This document shows, piece after piece, positions 8,590 to 18,675 of a DNA stretch of 64,000 nucleotides (within the stretch, counting starts at the first letter, position 1; the number at the start of each line of letters is the position of its first letter). The notes beneath the pieces were generated by a model. The model ran no database searches. It had not been told where the DNA came from and was given only the letters and a program-made list of their open reading frames with translations. Position numbers and translations under genes: made by a program. The stretch spans positions 21,049 through 85,048 of the forward strand of contig DASZOV010000001.1 in NCBI GenBank assembly GCA_035550595.1, written 5' to 3'. This DNA is from CALFMR01 sp035550595 (GTDB taxonomy: Bacteria; Acidobacteriota; Vicinamibacteria; Vicinamibacterales; SCN-69-37).

Positions 8590-9210
8590 ATGGCCGAGCA
8601 TTCTTGGAACGACAACTACGCGTCCGGCGAGCTGCCGTGGGACACCGGAACACCGGAGCCGGCACTCGTCGCGTTCGTGCAGGCCGGTGCGACGGTCCGC
8701 GGACGCGCACTCGAGATTGGAGCGGGCCGCGGGACGAACGCGCGCTGGCTGGCGGAGCAGGGCTTCGACGTGCTCGGCATCGACATCGCGCCGCTCGCCG
8801 TCGAACAGGCGCGCGACCGCACGACGGGCGCGATCGCGTTGCGCTGTCGGTTCGAAGTGCACGACTTTCTCGCCGATCCTCCAGAGGGCTCGTTCGCGTT
8901 CGTCTTCGATCGCGGCTGCTTCCACGTGTTCGACGATCCGGACGATCGCGCGCGGTTCGCGGCGAACGTGGCGCGCGTGCTCGCGCCCGGCGGCGTGTGG
9001 CTCAGCCTGATCGGCAGCACCGAAGGTCCCGCGCGCGACGAAGGGCCACCGCGCCGCACCGCGCGTGACGTCGCCGAAGCCGTCGAGCCGGTGCTGGCGA
9101 TTCAGGAACTGGCGGCGGTGTACTTCGACGGCACTTCACCGCTCGCCGCAGCCTGGCGATGTGTGATGCGGATACGCACCGTTCCGGCGCAACGGTCCAC
9201 GGGACACTGA
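8590..9210 (+). CDS. Class I SAM-dependent methyltransferase (TPMT-like)
   Basis: 206 residues. It opens with WNDNYASGELPWDTGTPEP, the short substrate lid of thiopurine-methyltransferase/TehB-like enzymes, followed by motif I LEIGAGRGTN (about residues 41-50), motif II VLGIDIAPLAVEQA and motif IV FAFVFDRGCFHVF. These small cytosolic enzymes methylate small thiols, metalloids or halides; the substrate here is not determinable. It appears monocistronic; no RBS is obvious before the ATG. Confidence 0.85.
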   Translation: MAEHSWNDNYASGELPWDTGTPEPALVAFVQAGATVRGRALEIGAGRGTNARWLAEQGFDVLGIDIAPLAVEQARDRTTGAIALRCRFEVHDFLADPPEGSFAFVFDRGCFHVFDDPDDRARFAANVARVLAPGGVWLSLIGSTEGPARDEGPPRRTARDVAEAVEPVLAIQELAAVYFDGTSPLAAAWRCVMRIRTVPAQRSTGH

Positions 9211-9279
9211 GCCATCGCGCGCGATGATGGCCTCAGAAGATGAGCCCGACGTTTCGTCGCGTGATGGCTCCAGTTACCG

Positions 9280-9768
9280 CTATGTCCCAGCGTTGAGCCA
9301 GAGACCGAAAACGGTAGCCACGAGTGCCTCATCCACGTAGAACGTGGTGCTCCTGAGACGTTCGATCGCGTCGGGGACGTCAACTAGACCTTGCTCGGCG
9401 CCTGCCCGCAGCACGCCAAGAGTGCCCGTCACCCTCAGATGTCGACGCCGCGCTTCGGCACGGCCGGCGGCCTCGTCGATCAGAAGGAGGTCGGCCTGTA
9501 CGGTCTCGGCGAGCGCAATCGCCGCTCGTTCGCCAAGATCCAGATCGTCTGTGACAGCCGCAACGGCTTCGGACGGCACGAGACGGACGTCGACCCATGA
9601 CGGTGGTCTAGCCATCCACTCTCGTACTACGCGCGGTGTCGCGGCGGCTGTGAGCTCGCCTGCGACGGAATCCGGCACGACGACCTGACGGTAGAAGTGC
9701 TCGAGAAGTTCGGTATGGTCCAGCAGGATCAGGTAGTGCAGCGGCCAGCTGTCGGCCACGACGATCAT
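9280..9768 (-). CDS. PIN-domain toxin, DUF3368 family
   Basis: 162 residues starting IVVADSWPLHYLILL with the first PIN aspartate (D6). Further conserved points are VVVPDSVAGEL, the GERAAIALA segment and LLIDEAAGR with acidic residues expected to hold the catalytic metal of a PIN ribonuclease. DUF3368 proteins are the toxin half of UPF0175/DUF3368 modules. The start overlaps the stop of the antitoxin by ATGA (9765-9768), the normal antitoxin-first order. Confidence 0.85.
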   Translation of the reverse strand: MIVVADSWPLHYLILLDHTELLEHFYRQVVVPDSVAGELTAAATPRVVREWMARPPSWVDVRLVPSEAVAAVTDDLDLGERAAIALAETVQADLLLIDEAAGRAEARRRHLRVTGTLGVLRAGAEQGLVDVPDAIERLRSTTFYVDEALVATVFGLWLNAGT

Positions 9769-10040
9769 CGGCTTGGCAGGACCCCGAGCTCCCGCTGCGC
9801 GCGCAGGTCGTCCTCGAGGTCCTGAGCGGTGTACCGGAGCGGCACCTGATGCACCTTGAGCAGCGCATGCACCTGGAAGCGTGATTCGAACCCCAGCAGT
9901 CGACGCACCTGGGACTCCGTGAGGGCACCGGTGCGGTACGCCTCGACCGCGATCGCCTCAACTGCGCGACGAGGCACGTCGTCCCACTGCGCCTGAAGAG
10001 CCGCGGAGATGTCGTCGGGCAACTGGATGGTAACCCGCAT
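9765..10040 (-). CDS. UPF0175-family antitoxin
   Basis: 91 residues: MRVTIQLPDDI at the start, then RRAVEAIAVEAYRTGALTES, QVRRLLGFESRFQVHALLK (helix-turn-helix-like) and YTAQDLEDDL, which is the standard UPF0175 layout. It should bind the downstream PIN toxin and repress the operon. Translation is coupled to the toxin by ATGA. Confidence 0.88.
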   Translation of the reverse strand: MRVTIQLPDDISAALQAQWDDVPRRAVEAIAVEAYRTGALTESQVRRLLGFESRFQVHALLKVHQVPLRYTAQDLEDDLRAQRELGVLPSR

Positions 10041-10063
10041 GGTTCGATTCTACGCCCGGCGCC

Positions 10064-12469
10064 CTACTTCCCGATCACCTCGACGACGCTCGAGTCGGGC
10101 GCGGCCCACGCCGCGGCGCCTTCGTGCGTCAGCTGCCCCTGGACATCATTCCAGTGCAGCGACGTGACCGAGCTGCCGCCCGTCTCGTACGCGTACGTCT
10201 CGCCATCGTCCTGATACAGCGCGAAGTCCGCGTCCGCGCCGGCGTAGACGCGGACGTGTTCGATGCGCTGCGACTGAGTCGTGTTCTCGATCGCGGACCC
10301 GAACGGCACGATCGAGCCCGCGCGAACGAAGAGCGGCAGCGTGTCGATGGGCGCGTTCACGGTGACGGTCTGTCCGCCGTGGAGGCGCTCGTTGGTCCAG
10401 TAGTTGTACCAGTCCGTGCCGGCCGGCAGATACACCTCGCGACTCGTCTGACCCTGCTCGTACACGGGCGCGACGAGGAACGCCGGGCCGAACATGTACT
10501 CGTAACGCCGGTCAATCACATTCGGGTCGTTGGGAAAGTCCATGAAGAGCGCGCGCATATAGGGCGCACCCGTCTCGTACGTGTGATGCGCGAGTGAATA
10601 GATGTACGGCAGCAGCGCATAGCGAAGCTTCAGGTACTTCGTGAGGATCGGCTCGGCCTGCTTGCCGTACGACCACACCTCGTTCTCCGGCCGGCTGCCG
10701 TGTGCGCGCAGAATTGGCAGGAACGTCGCGTACTCGAACCAACGCGTGTAGAGCTCCGGATAGTCGTCGTAGCCGCCGACGACGTCGCGCGCGTCCGACG
10801 GATCGAGCAACGGCGGATGCGCGGGATGGTGCGCGGCCGGCAGGTACTGCCAGCCGCCGATGTCGTTCGTCCAATACGCCAGGCCGGACGCCGTGAAGTC
10901 GAGGCCGGTCGGAATCTGGCGTTTCAGCGTGTCCCATGTCGGATAGATGTCCGAGGACCAGAAGAACGTCCCGTTGCGCTGCGCGCCGAGATAGGCGTCG
11001 CGCGAGAGGATCAGCGCGCGGCGGCCCTTCACGTCGCGACGGAAGCCGTCGTACAGCGTGCTCGTGTGGAAGAGCGGATACACGTTGAAGTACCGCGTGC
11101 CGGGCCCGATGTGGAAGTAGCTGCCGTCGGGCGGCAGATCGGGTTCGGTCTCATCCGCCCAGAGATAGTCGAAGCCCTTGCTCAGAATGTTGTCGCGGAC
11201 CATGTTCCAGTACCACTGCGCCGCGTCGGGATTCGTCGTGTCGATGTCCGATCCGGCCCGGTCGTACGGCAGCCCATCGGTCGGCGTGCCGTCGGCGCGG
11301 CGTTCGAACCAGTCGTGCTGTCGCAGGAAATCGTAGTAGCGCGATCCCGGCTCGAAGCGCGGCCAGATGCTGATCATCGTGTGGAAGCCCATGTCGTGGA
11401 GCTGCCGATTCATCGCCGCGGGATCGGGCCAGTAGCGCGGATCGAAGTCCATCTGGCCCATCTTCGTGTAGTAGAACCAGTCGACGACCATGACGTCGAT
11501 CGGCAGATGCCGATCGCGATACCCTTTCGCCACCGACAACACTTCGTCCTGGCTGCGATAGCGCTGCTTGCTCTGGATGTAACCGTAGGTGCCCTTCGGC
11601 AGCATCGGCGTCGGACCGGTCAGCGTGCGATAGCCTGCGTAGATCTCGTCGGTCGTGCGCCCCGCGATGACGAAGAACGACACGCGGTTGCCCACCTGCG
11701 ACACCCACTTCGTCGTCTCGTGGAAGCCGGGCTCGAAGCTCGTCTTCGACGGGTTGTCCCAGATGAGCCCGTAGCCGCGGTTGGTCACGACGAACGGCAC
11801 GCACACGCTCGGCGCGGCCGGTGCCTGATAGCTCTGCGCGCAGTTGACGACGTGGCCGCGGTGATCGAGGAAGCCTTCCTGATTCTGCCCGAGCCCGTAG
11901 TAGTGCTCGTCAGGTGGCGCGAAGAACGTCGCGCTCACGCGATAGAACGGCTTGTCCTTCGGACCGAGGTCGTGCACGAGACTGGCGTTTCCATCCTTGT
12001 TGTTGGGCACCGACATCGACCAGCCGGTCATGTCGACCAGTTGCGCGCCGTCTGGCGTGGCAATCGTGATGTGCGCGGGCGGGACGGAATCGACGAAGTA
12101 CCGCGTGATATCGGCCATCGTCGGCTCGAGCGTCTGCGGCCGATTGGCGGCGACGGTGACGACCAGGCGCGAGGATCGATCGACGTCGCCCTGGTCGGTG
12201 TGCTCGCGCGTCCAGCCTTCGGCTGATGGTTTCGCGTCGAAGCCGTATCCTGGGGCCGCTGTCGCTTCGTCTCGCGAGGTGCTCAAGGTGACGCGGACGA
12301 TGTTCGGCGCGTAGGGCTCGACGACGACGGTACTGCCGTCGCGATCCAGCACGGTCTGCGTCGAAGGCGCCTGCGCCGACAGCACAGAGAGTGCCGCTCC
12401 TGCGAGAATCCCGGCAGCGCCGACTTTGCCGACCAATCCGAACCTGCGCTTCTGCCGCTCCTCTCGCAC
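10064..12469 (-). CDS. Exported glycoside hydrolase family 31 (alpha-glucosidase / alpha-xylosidase type)
   Basis: 801 residues with an N-terminal basic stretch and signal peptide ([20 protein letters not shown]). The N-terminal beta domain contains [16 protein letters not shown], the GH31 'N-domain' signature. The catalytic barrel has the nucleophile D439 in [10 protein letters not shown] and the probable acid/base D507 in [11 protein letters not shown], followed by YWTNDIGGW. The C-terminal beta domains end with [13 protein letters not shown], also typical. GH31 enzymes release alpha-linked glucose or xylose from oligosaccharides; the substrate is not certain. GTG start with GGAGG seven bases upstream. 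It is divergent from glpK. Confidence 0.9.
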   Translation of the reverse strand: MREERQKRRFGLVGKVGAAGILAGAALSVLSAQAPSTQTVLDRDGSTVVVEPYAPNIVRVTLSTSRDEATAAPGYGFDAKPSAEGWTREHTDQGDVDRSSRLVVTVAANRPQTLEPTMADITRYFVDSVPPAHITIATPDGAQLVDMTGWSMSVPNNKDGNASLVHDLGPKDKPFYRVSATFFAPPDEHYYGLGQNQEGFLDHRGHVVNCAQSYQAPAAPSVCVPFVVTNRGYGLIWDNPSKTSFEPGFHETTKWVSQVGNRVSFFVIAGRTTDEIYAGYRTLTGPTPMLPKGTYGYIQSKQRYRSQDEVLSVAKGYRDRHLPIDVMVVDWFYYTKMGQMDFDPRYWPDPAAMNRQLHDMGFHTMISIWPRFEPGSRYYDFLRQHDWFERRADGTPTDGLPYDRAGSDIDTTNPDAAQWYWNMVRDNILSKGFDYLWADETEPDLPPDGSYFHIGPGTRYFNVYPLFHTSTLYDGFRRDVKGRRALILSRDAYLGAQRNGTFFWSSDIYPTWDTLKRQIPTGLDFTASGLAYWTNDIGGWQYLPAAHHPAHPPLLDPSDARDVVGGYDDYPELYTRWFEYATFLPILRAHGSRPENEVWSYGKQAEPILTKYLKLRYALLPYIYSLAHHTYETGAPYMRALFMDFPNDPNVIDRRYEYMFGPAFLVAPVYEQGQTSREVYLPAGTDWYNYWTNERLHGGQTVTVNAPIDTLPLFVRAGSIVPFGSAIENTTQSQRIEHVRVYAGADADFALYQDDGETYAYETGGSSVTSLHWNDVQGQLTHEGAAAWAAPDSSVVEVIGK

Positions 12470-12629
12470 GCTGCCCTCCTTGCGGCCGCGCCCACACCGT
12501 TCAGGCGCCGAGCCGCGTCACGGCCGTCAGTGTAGCCCGGGCGAGTGCCGAGGTTCGATGCCCTACGGGCCTGCCAAACAATCTCCGGGTAGACTGAGCC
12601 CACCGCACCTCGCGGTCAGGAGTCTCAGC

Positions 12630-14132
12630 GTGCCGTACGTCCTCGCCCTCGACCAGGGCACGACCAGTTCGCGTGCCATCCTCTTCGATCACGACGGTGC
12701 CGTGGTCGCCGTCGCGCAGCGGGAGTTCCAGCAGATCTTCCCGAAGCCCGGCTGGGTCGAACACGACCCGGACGAGATCTGGGCGTCGCAGATTGCCGTG
12801 GCCACCGAGGTCCTCGGCCGTGCGCGGATCCGGCCGCGCGACGTTGCGGCCGTGGGCATCACGAATCAGCGCGAGACCGCGATCGTCTGGGACCGCGCGA
12901 CGGGACGTCCCATTCACAACGCGATCGTCTGGCAGGACCGCCGCACCGCGGAGATGTGCGATCGCCTGAAGGCGGACGGCTTCGAATCGCTCGTCCGCGA
13001 TCGCGCCGGGCTCGTCGTCGACGCGTATTTCTCGGGCACCAAGGTCGCGTGGATTCTCGATCACGTGCCCGGCGCCCGCGCGCGGGCCGAGCGTGGCGAG
13101 CTGGCGTTCGGCACGGTCGACTCGTGGCTCGTCTGGCAATTGACGAGCGGCCGCACGCACATCACCGACGTGACCAATGCATCGCGCACGATGCTCTTCA
13201 ACATCCACTCGCTCCAGTGGGACGACGAGCTGCTGCGGATGCTGAACGTGCCGGCGAGCGTGCTGCCCGAGGTGCGCGACTCGAGCGAGGTCTACGGCAA
13301 CGTCTCGACGACGCTCGGGCTCGAATCGATTCCCATCGCCGGCATCGCAGGCGATCAGCAAGCGGCGCTCTTCGGCCAAATGTGCGTCTCGCCTGGGATG
13401 AGCAAGAACACGTACGGCACGGGCTGCTTCCTGCTGCAGAACACGGGTACCTCGCCGGCCGTCTCGAAGCATCAGCTCGTCAGTACGGTCGCGTGGCGCA
13501 TCGGCGGACGGACCGAGTACGCGCTCGAAGGCAGCATCTTCATCGGCGGTGCCGTCGTGCAATGGGTGCGCGATGGGCTGAAGCTCGTCACGAGCGCGCC
13601 CGAGATCGAGGCACTCGCCGCCTCGGTGTCCGACAACGGCGGCGTGTTCCTCGTGCCTGCATTCACCGGGCTCGGCGCGCCGCACTGGGATCCGTACGCG
13701 CGCGGCACGATCGTCGGGCTCACGCGCGGGACGACGGGCGGCCACATCGCACGAGCGGCGCTCGAGAGCATCGCGTATCAGGTCGCGGACATCCTCGAAG
13801 CCATTCACGGCGACTCGGGCATCACGCTCAGCGAACTGCGCGTTGACGGTGGCGCGGCGGCCAACGACATGCTGATGCAGTTCCAGGCGGACCTGCTCGG
13901 CGTGCCGGTGCTGCGGCCGGCCGTAACGGAGACGACCGCACTCGGTGCGGCGTACCTCGCCGGACTCGCTGTCGGCTTCTGGTCGTCGGTCGACGAGATC
14001 GCGCGCCAGTGGCGGACCGAGCGACGCTTCGATCCGGCCATGGTACCCGACGAAGCCCGCGCGCTTCGTGCGCGCTGGCACGACGCGTTGTCGCGATCGC
14101 GCGGATGGGCGCACCCCGACACCTCGGCATGA
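12630..14132 (+). CDS. glpK: Glycerol kinase
   Basis: 500 residues, the normal GlpK length. [20 protein letters not shown] gives the ATP phosphate-1 loop of the FGGY sugar-kinase family. [43 protein letters not shown] and [15 protein letters not shown] are hallmark GlpK segments. It phosphorylates glycerol to sn-glycerol 3-phosphate in the cytoplasm. GTG at 12630 was chosen because AGGAG sits eight bases upstream and the family starts here; the open frame extends further upstream without merit. The stop overlaps the glpD start (ATGA). Confidence 0.96.
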   Translation: MPYVLALDQGTTSSRAILFDHDGAVVAVAQREFQQIFPKPGWVEHDPDEIWASQIAVATEVLGRARIRPRDVAAVGITNQRETAIVWDRATGRPIHNAIVWQDRRTAEMCDRLKADGFESLVRDRAGLVVDAYFSGTKVAWILDHVPGARARAERGELAFGTVDSWLVWQLTSGRTHITDVTNASRTMLFNIHSLQWDDELLRMLNVPASVLPEVRDSSEVYGNVSTTLGLESIPIAGIAGDQQAALFGQMCVSPGMSKNTYGTGCFLLQNTGTSPAVSKHQLVSTVAWRIGGRTEYALEGSIFIGGAVVQWVRDGLKLVTSAPEIEALAASVSDNGGVFLVPAFTGLGAPHWDPYARGTIVGLTRGTTGGHIARAALESIAYQVADILEAIHGDSGITLSELRVDGGAAANDMLMQFQADLLGVPVLRPAVTETTALGAAYLAGLAVGFWSSVDEIARQWRTERRFDPAMVPDEARALRARWHDALSRSRGWAHPDTSA

Positions 14133-15685
14133 ACCGACCGGATCAGGTCGCTCGCTTCCGCGGACACACCGGTCGGTGGGACGTCATCGTCATCGGCGGG
14201 GGCGCCACGGGCGTCGGCATCGCCGTCGACGCGGCATCGCGCGGGTACGACGTCCTGCTCGTCGAACAGCACGATTTCGGCAAGGGCACGTCGAGCCGCA
14301 GCACGAAGCTCGTGCACGGCGGCGTGCGCTATCTTGAGCAGGGCAACATCTCGCTCGTCATGGAGGCGCTGAAAGAGCGCGGCCTGCTCCGTCAGAACGC
14401 GCCACACCTCGTGACCAACCTCGCCTTCGTCGTACCCAATTACGACTGGTGGGAAGCGCCGTTCTACGGTCTCGGGTTGAAGGTCTACAACGTGCTCGCC
14501 GGTAAGTACGGCTTCGGCACGTCGGAGGTGCTCTCGCGTGAGGAGACGCTCGCGCGTCTGCCGACGATCAAGACGGAAGGCCTGCGCGGTGGCGTCGTCT
14601 ACTACGACGGGCAGTTCGACGACGCCCGACTGCTCATCAATCTCGCGGCGACGGCTGTCGAGCAGGGCGCGACACTGTTGAACTACACGCAGGTCGTCGG
14701 CCTTCTCAAGGGCGATGACGGCTTCGTCGACGGCGTCGTCGTGCGTGACGTGGAGGATGGCGACGAACGGCCCGCACGCGCGCACGTCGTCATCAACGCG
14801 ACCGGTCCGTTCGCGGATCAGGTGCGACGGATGGCGGAGCCCGGCGTCCCAAAGCTCATCGCTCCAAGCCAGGGGATCCATCTCGTCTTCGATCGATCGT
14901 TCCTGCCGGGCGACAGCGCCATCATGGTGCCGCACACGCGCGATGGGCGCGTGATGTTCGCGATTCCGTGGCACGAACACACGCTCGTCGGCACGACGGA
15001 CACACCCATCGACGAGCCCTCGACCGAGCCACGCGCGCTGGCGAGCGAGATCGACTTCATCCTCGAAACCGCGGGCCAGTACCTGCACACGCCACCGACG
15101 CGCGCGGACGTGCTCAGCATCTTCGTCGGCATCCGGCCGCTCGTGCGAAGCGGCGACAGCCGGATGACCGCGGCGCTGTCGCGCGATCACACGATCCACA
15201 TCGACGCGTCGGGCCTCGTCACGACGACCGGCGGCAAGTGGACGACGTATCGCCGGATGGCGGAGGACACGGTCAACCAAGCGGCCGACCTCGCGCGGCT
15301 GCCCGAGCGGCCGTGCGTGACGCGGGATCTGAACATCCACGGTTTCCATCGCCACGCGACGACGTTCGGAGCACTCGCCTCGTATGGCAGCGACGCCGTC
15401 GAGATTCAGCATCTGATGCGCGAGGAGCCCGCGCTCGCCACTCCACTGCACGCAGCGCTGCCCTACACCGGCGCGGAAGTGGTCTGGGCGACGCGCGAAG
15501 AACTGGCGCGTACGGTCGAAGACGTACTGGCGCGACGCACGCGGGCGTTGTTCCTGCACGCGCGCGCGGCCGTCGCGATGGCGCCGGCCGTCGCCGCGCT
15601 CATGGCGCCGATTCTCGGCCGCGACGATGCCTGGCAGCGCGAGCAGGTCCGCGCGTTCGCCGACCTCGCACAGCAGTACATGTAG
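14129..15685 (+). CDS. glpD: FAD-dependent glycerol-3-phosphate dehydrogenase
   Basis: 518 residues. [20 protein letters not shown] is the FAD-binding Rossmann motif, and [19 protein letters not shown] is the GlpD signature. VGIRPLVR and [17 protein letters not shown] are the second conserved region, and a C-terminal cap contains [20 protein letters not shown]. It oxidises glycerol 3-phosphate to dihydroxyacetone phosphate at the membrane, feeding electrons to quinone. It is the second gene of a glpK-glpD operon with a 4-bp overlap; no glpF or glpR is next to it. Confidence 0.96.
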   Translation: MNRPDQVARFRGHTGRWDVIVIGGGATGVGIAVDAASRGYDVLLVEQHDFGKGTSSRSTKLVHGGVRYLEQGNISLVMEALKERGLLRQNAPHLVTNLAFVVPNYDWWEAPFYGLGLKVYNVLAGKYGFGTSEVLSREETLARLPTIKTEGLRGGVVYYDGQFDDARLLINLAATAVEQGATLLNYTQVVGLLKGDDGFVDGVVVRDVEDGDERPARAHVVINATGPFADQVRRMAEPGVPKLIAPSQGIHLVFDRSFLPGDSAIMVPHTRDGRVMFAIPWHEHTLVGTTDTPIDEPSTEPRALASEIDFILETAGQYLHTPPTRADVLSIFVGIRPLVRSGDSRMTAALSRDHTIHIDASGLVTTTGGKWTTYRRMAEDTVNQAADLARLPERPCVTRDLNIHGFHRHATTFGALASYGSDAVEIQHLMREEPALATPLHAALPYTGAEVVWATREELARTVEDVLARRTRALFLHARAAVAMAPAVAALMAPILGRDDAWQREQVRAFADLAQQYM

Positions 15686-15925
15686 CGCTCGCCGCCGCGG
15701 CGCGCGTCTTCAGGTCGTGCTTGATCCCGAGGTGCGGGAATGGCATCGTCGTCGTCCATGTTTCCTGCAATCAATCGCGCAACGTTTTCTGCACGGTTTC
15801 ACGCCACCTGTAATTCCACTGACCGGTTGCCGAACGATGATATTCATCCCGCAGCATCGGCCGACTGGTTCTGCTCCGGTAGGTACGACATCTCCACGGT
15901 GTCGGACGCTGCGCCTCATCCCTTC

Positions 15926-17050
15926 ATGCTGCGTCATCCCTGTCACGTGCTCGTCGTCGTGGCGGGATCGCGCGCCGATGTCGTCGGCGCGGCGTTGACG
16001 AGCTACGTCAGCCAGACGCACCGGGACGTCGACGAGCTCCACGTGCTGACCTCGGCGCAGCACGGCGCGCGCTTGCGCGCCGATCTTCTGCAGTCGACGG
16101 TTGACGATCCGCTCGCCGATGCGTGCGCCAGGCTCGGCATCGAGCGGAGCGACATCCTGTTCGGCAATCGCACGATTCACGCGCTGGGGGCGTCGACCGA
16201 TCCGGCGAATCCCGGACCGACCGCCGATGACGTGTTGGACGCGCTACGCCGTCTCTGCGGCGACGACAACGAAGTCGCCATCGTGGCCGGCCCGGACGCC
16301 GGGATGCTCGGCATTCTGGCGCACGCGGCTCTGCAGCTCGTCGGCGGCCACAAGGATCGCTTCTACTATCTGGAATTCGACACGACCCCGGACAAGGTCG
16401 CGACGACACGCGGACGGCAGGGCGCGCGGCGCCGGTCGCTCGCCGCGACGGCCACGCTGCTGCCCGAGATGCCGACGGTCCTCGCACCACGGCCGATCGA
16501 GCCGGTGCACACGTTCCAGCAGTTGGCCGACACGCGACGCCTCGCGCGGCAGCGGCTCGCGAGTCCGGGCACCATGGTGCTCGTGGGCCGGCAGCGCCTG
16601 GTTCGCATCGACGACATCGAGGTGACGCTCCCGCGCTTGCAGTTCTTCTGGCTCTTCGTGCTGGCCGCGCTGGCGCCTGGATCGTTTCCGCTCAAGGCGC
16701 TGACCGGCAACGTTCATGTCGATACACACGGCCGGGTGTCGATCATCGGGACGCCGGTGGACCGAATCGCCCTTGAAACGCTCGTCGCGACGCTGCAGAA
16801 GACCTTCGTCACGCTGTTTCCGGGTGCCGACGATGATTTCCCGCGCGTCCTCAAGCACGCGTGCGGTCCGTCGCCCGGATTGCCGAGCATCATCGCGAAG
16901 ATCAACGCCAAGCTCAAACACGCGCTCGGCATCGGCGCGGCGCCTTATCTCGTCACTGGCGGACGGGGCGCGGAGGGCTATCGTCTGACGCTGCCAGTGG
17001 CCAACATCACGATCGAACCGCGGGTATCGTCCCTGCACACGCGACATTGA
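15926..17050 (+). CDS. Orphan CARF/ring-nuclease-like (NE0113-type) protein with winged-helix-like C-terminus
   Basis: 374 residues from the ATG at 15926; the frame also permits ATGs at 15740 and 15758, but the extra residues look non-coding. The N-terminal ~165 residues have the plan of CRISPR-associated NE0113/Csm6-type CARF proteins. A first strand and loop HVLVVVAGSRADVVGAALTSY is followed by DELHVLTSAQHGARLRADLL and IHALGASTDP....ADDVLDALRRL. Then comes EVAIVAGPDAGMLGILAHAA, where the family has a GGRKTM-like motif, and last QLVGGHKDRFYYLEF. The arginine/lysine of that motif is replaced. The C-terminal part (VRIDDIEVTLPRLQFFWLFVLAAL ... KLKHALGIG ... YLVTGGRGAEGYRLTLP) resembles a winged helix with a GYRL wing. 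CARF domains bind cyclic oligoadenylate. No cas gene or CRISPR array is nearby. Assignment is by eye. Confidence 0.5.
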   Translation: MLRHPCHVLVVVAGSRADVVGAALTSYVSQTHRDVDELHVLTSAQHGARLRADLLQSTVDDPLADACARLGIERSDILFGNRTIHALGASTDPANPGPTADDVLDALRRLCGDDNEVAIVAGPDAGMLGILAHAALQLVGGHKDRFYYLEFDTTPDKVATTRGRQGARRRSLAATATLLPEMPTVLAPRPIEPVHTFQQLADTRRLARQRLASPGTMVLVGRQRLVRIDDIEVTLPRLQFFWLFVLAALAPGSFPLKALTGNVHVDTHGRVSIIGTPVDRIALETLVATLQKTFVTLFPGADDDFPRVLKHACGPSPGLPSIIAKINAKLKHALGIGAAPYLVTGGRGAEGYRLTLPVANITIEPRVSSLHTRH

Positions 17051-17171
17051 TCGGCGTGGCGCCAGCCCGACGCGCGTCACGGCTCCGACGACTGCGTCCC
17101 GGTCCGCGAGCGCGCGACGTGGGCCTTCGTCATGGGCCGCTCATCGACTAGGCTGGAACCGGAGGCCACCC

Positions 17172-17669
17172 ATGCCTGAGTCGCTGGGATCGATCTATCT
17201 CGCCGAACTCGACGCCGAAGCCAACGCGACACGCGCGTGTCTCGAACGCGTGCCCGAGGGTCTGTTCGGCTGGAAGCCGCACGACAAGTCGCTACCGATG
17301 GGCTATCTCGCACAGATCGTCGCCGAGATCCCGCTGTGGATCACTGTGATGTGCGAGGAAGACTCGATCGACTTCGTCACGTTTCAGCACGCGACGATCG
17401 CGACGACCGAGGAGCTCGTGCGGCACTTCGACGAGAACATGGTCAAGGCCCGCGCCGCGCTGACGGCGATCAGCGACGAGGCGATCGGCGAATCGTTCGC
17501 GCTGAAGGCCAACGGCCAGGCCGTCGGCTCGACGCCGAAGCGTGTCAGCATCAGCTCGTCGATCAACCACATGGTCCATCACCGCGGCCAGCTCACGGTG
17601 TACTTGCGGTTGAACGGCATTCCGGTGCCGTCGATCTACGGGCCGTCAGCGGACGAGCGAGGATTCTGA
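17172..17669 (+). CDS. DinB-family protein
   Basis: 165 residues. The four-helix DinB/YfiT layout is visible, ending with INHMVHHRGQLTVYLRLNGIPVP, the conserved metal-site histidines and glutamine-leucine helix of the family. LFGWKPHDKSLPMGYLAQIVAEIP is the usual second helix, in which the first metal-ligand histidine of classic members seems to be absent. DinB-like proteins are metal-dependent thiol-transfer enzymes or remain uncharacterised. Strong RBS (GGAGG, six-base spacing). Confidence 0.78.
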   Translation: MPESLGSIYLAELDAEANATRACLERVPEGLFGWKPHDKSLPMGYLAQIVAEIPLWITVMCEEDSIDFVTFQHATIATTEELVRHFDENMVKARAALTAISDEAIGESFALKANGQAVGSTPKRVSISSSINHMVHHRGQLTVYLRLNGIPVPSIYGPSADERGF

Positions 17670-17675
17670 GAGCTC

Positions 17676-17740
17676 GTTTCGAAACTGCGAACTTCGAACT
17701 GCGAACTTCGAACGGGCGAGGCGCCTTCGGCGCGGCCATC
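17676..17740. repeat. Composite repeat: GAACTTCGAA units plus GCGCC-TTC-GGCGC hairpin (family 1)
   Basis: Units of CGAACTTCGAACTGCGAACTT are followed by GGCGCCTTCGGCGC, which can fold into a 5-bp stem with a three-base loop. The same combination occurs at 22.3 and 36.4 kb. It lies between convergent genes. Confidence 0.8.
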
Positions 17741-17784
17741 GGCTTTGGCAGGCGTTCGGAAGGAGGCTGGCGACGCGGCGGCGA

Positions 17785-18666
17785 TCAGCCGAAGCGCGCC
17801 CAGAGCAGCAGGAGTGCGATGCCGAGCGGCACGATCGCGACGCCGATGGCGGCCAGACCGCCTTTCTCGCTGAACTCGACGTGCTGCGCCTGACTCGTCG
17901 TCGTGAGGATGAACGGCCGTTTGCCTGAACCGCGCGCGATCTTGGCGCGCGTGACGCCGTGGGCGGCAGCGAAGAGCCCCTCTTCCCTCTCCCAGCGCGC
18001 CTCGTCGTCGGTCAGCGTGCGCGTGGTCTTCGTGTCGTTCGTCTCGGCGTCCTCGTCGTCGCCCTCTGAGGCGTCGACGGCCTGCGAGCGGAACTCGCCA
18101 AGGACCAGGAGCGGGTCTCCGGCGTACACCCGCTCTTCGGTGTAGCGGTACGTGCCGGTGGATGTCACCTGGAAGACGGGATCGAGCGCCTCGGTCGGAC
18201 CGATCTTCGGCGGATTGCGATCGGCGGGCTGTTCGGTCGTGCCGAACCAGCGGCTCCGGTCGGTCGGCGTGACTTCGGCACGCGACGGATCGACCACGCA
18301 GACGCCCGCTCCATCGCGCAGCAGCATCGGAGCGCCGCTCGTCCACTCATGGACCGTGACCCAGCTATCGGGCCCGGTGTCGTCGTACGAGCCAGGGCGC
18401 CGCTGCTGCCGCTCGACCGTCGCGTGATACCACGCGCACGGCCAACCGGTGAGCGGCGCCGTCACGGCCGGTCCGGGAACGGCCTCGATTCGACCTTCGA
18501 ACTCGCGGTAGCCGTCCGTGGCGCCGTGGATGGGCGAGGTCGGCGTGGCTTTGACGAGCGCGGCGCGCTTGCGCGCCGTGACGCCAGCGACGATCGCCAA
18601 CACGGCCATCGCGACGAAAAACAGCACGATGACGATGAACACGCCGAGCGGAAGCGCGGCGATCAT
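17785..18666 (-). CDS. Membrane protein with GIDE/BAM-like domain
   Basis: 293 residues with an N-terminal helix (LGVFIVIVLFFVAMAVLAIVAG) and a C-terminal helix (AAIGVAIVPLGIALLLLWARF). Between them sits a domain with EFEGRIEAVPGPAVTAPLTGWPCAWYHATVER, the pattern of the GIDE domain found in eukaryotic MUL1-type E3 ligases and in bacterial membrane proteins. No RING finger is present. The bacterial role is unknown. It starts 10 bp after the stop of the radical SAM gene upstream on the same strand, so they are probably co-transcribed. Confidence 0.7.
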   Translation of the reverse strand: MIAALPLGVFIVIVLFFVAMAVLAIVAGVTARKRAALVKATPTSPIHGATDGYREFEGRIEAVPGPAVTAPLTGWPCAWYHATVERQQRRPGSYDDTGPDSWVTVHEWTSGAPMLLRDGAGVCVVDPSRAEVTPTDRSRWFGTTEQPADRNPPKIGPTEALDPVFQVTSTGTYRYTEERVYAGDPLLVLGEFRSQAVDASEGDDEDAETNDTKTTRTLTDDEARWEREEGLFAAAHGVTRAKIARGSGKRPFILTTTSQAQHVEFSEKGGLAAIGVAIVPLGIALLLLWARFG

Positions 18667-18675
18667 GATCGCGAT

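Noticed and set aside
12501..14114. Long open frame antisense to glpK (similar ones antisense to glpD at 13805-15559, to GH31 at 10700-12226, and to GMC at 22960-24849)
   Set aside because: High-GC codon bias leaves antisense frames open; the translations are Arg/His/Ala/Asp-rich, lack RBS and family motifs, and oppose clear genes.
15740..15925. Upstream start of the CARF-like gene
   Set aside because: The extra 62 residues have mixed, low-complexity composition and no family match; the domain starts at the ATG at 15926. This start also lacks a good RBS, so the choice stays uncertain.
15686..17171. CRISPR array or cas genes beside the CARF-like gene
   Set aside because: No regularly spaced direct repeats and no recognisable cas gene were seen here or elsewhere in the window.
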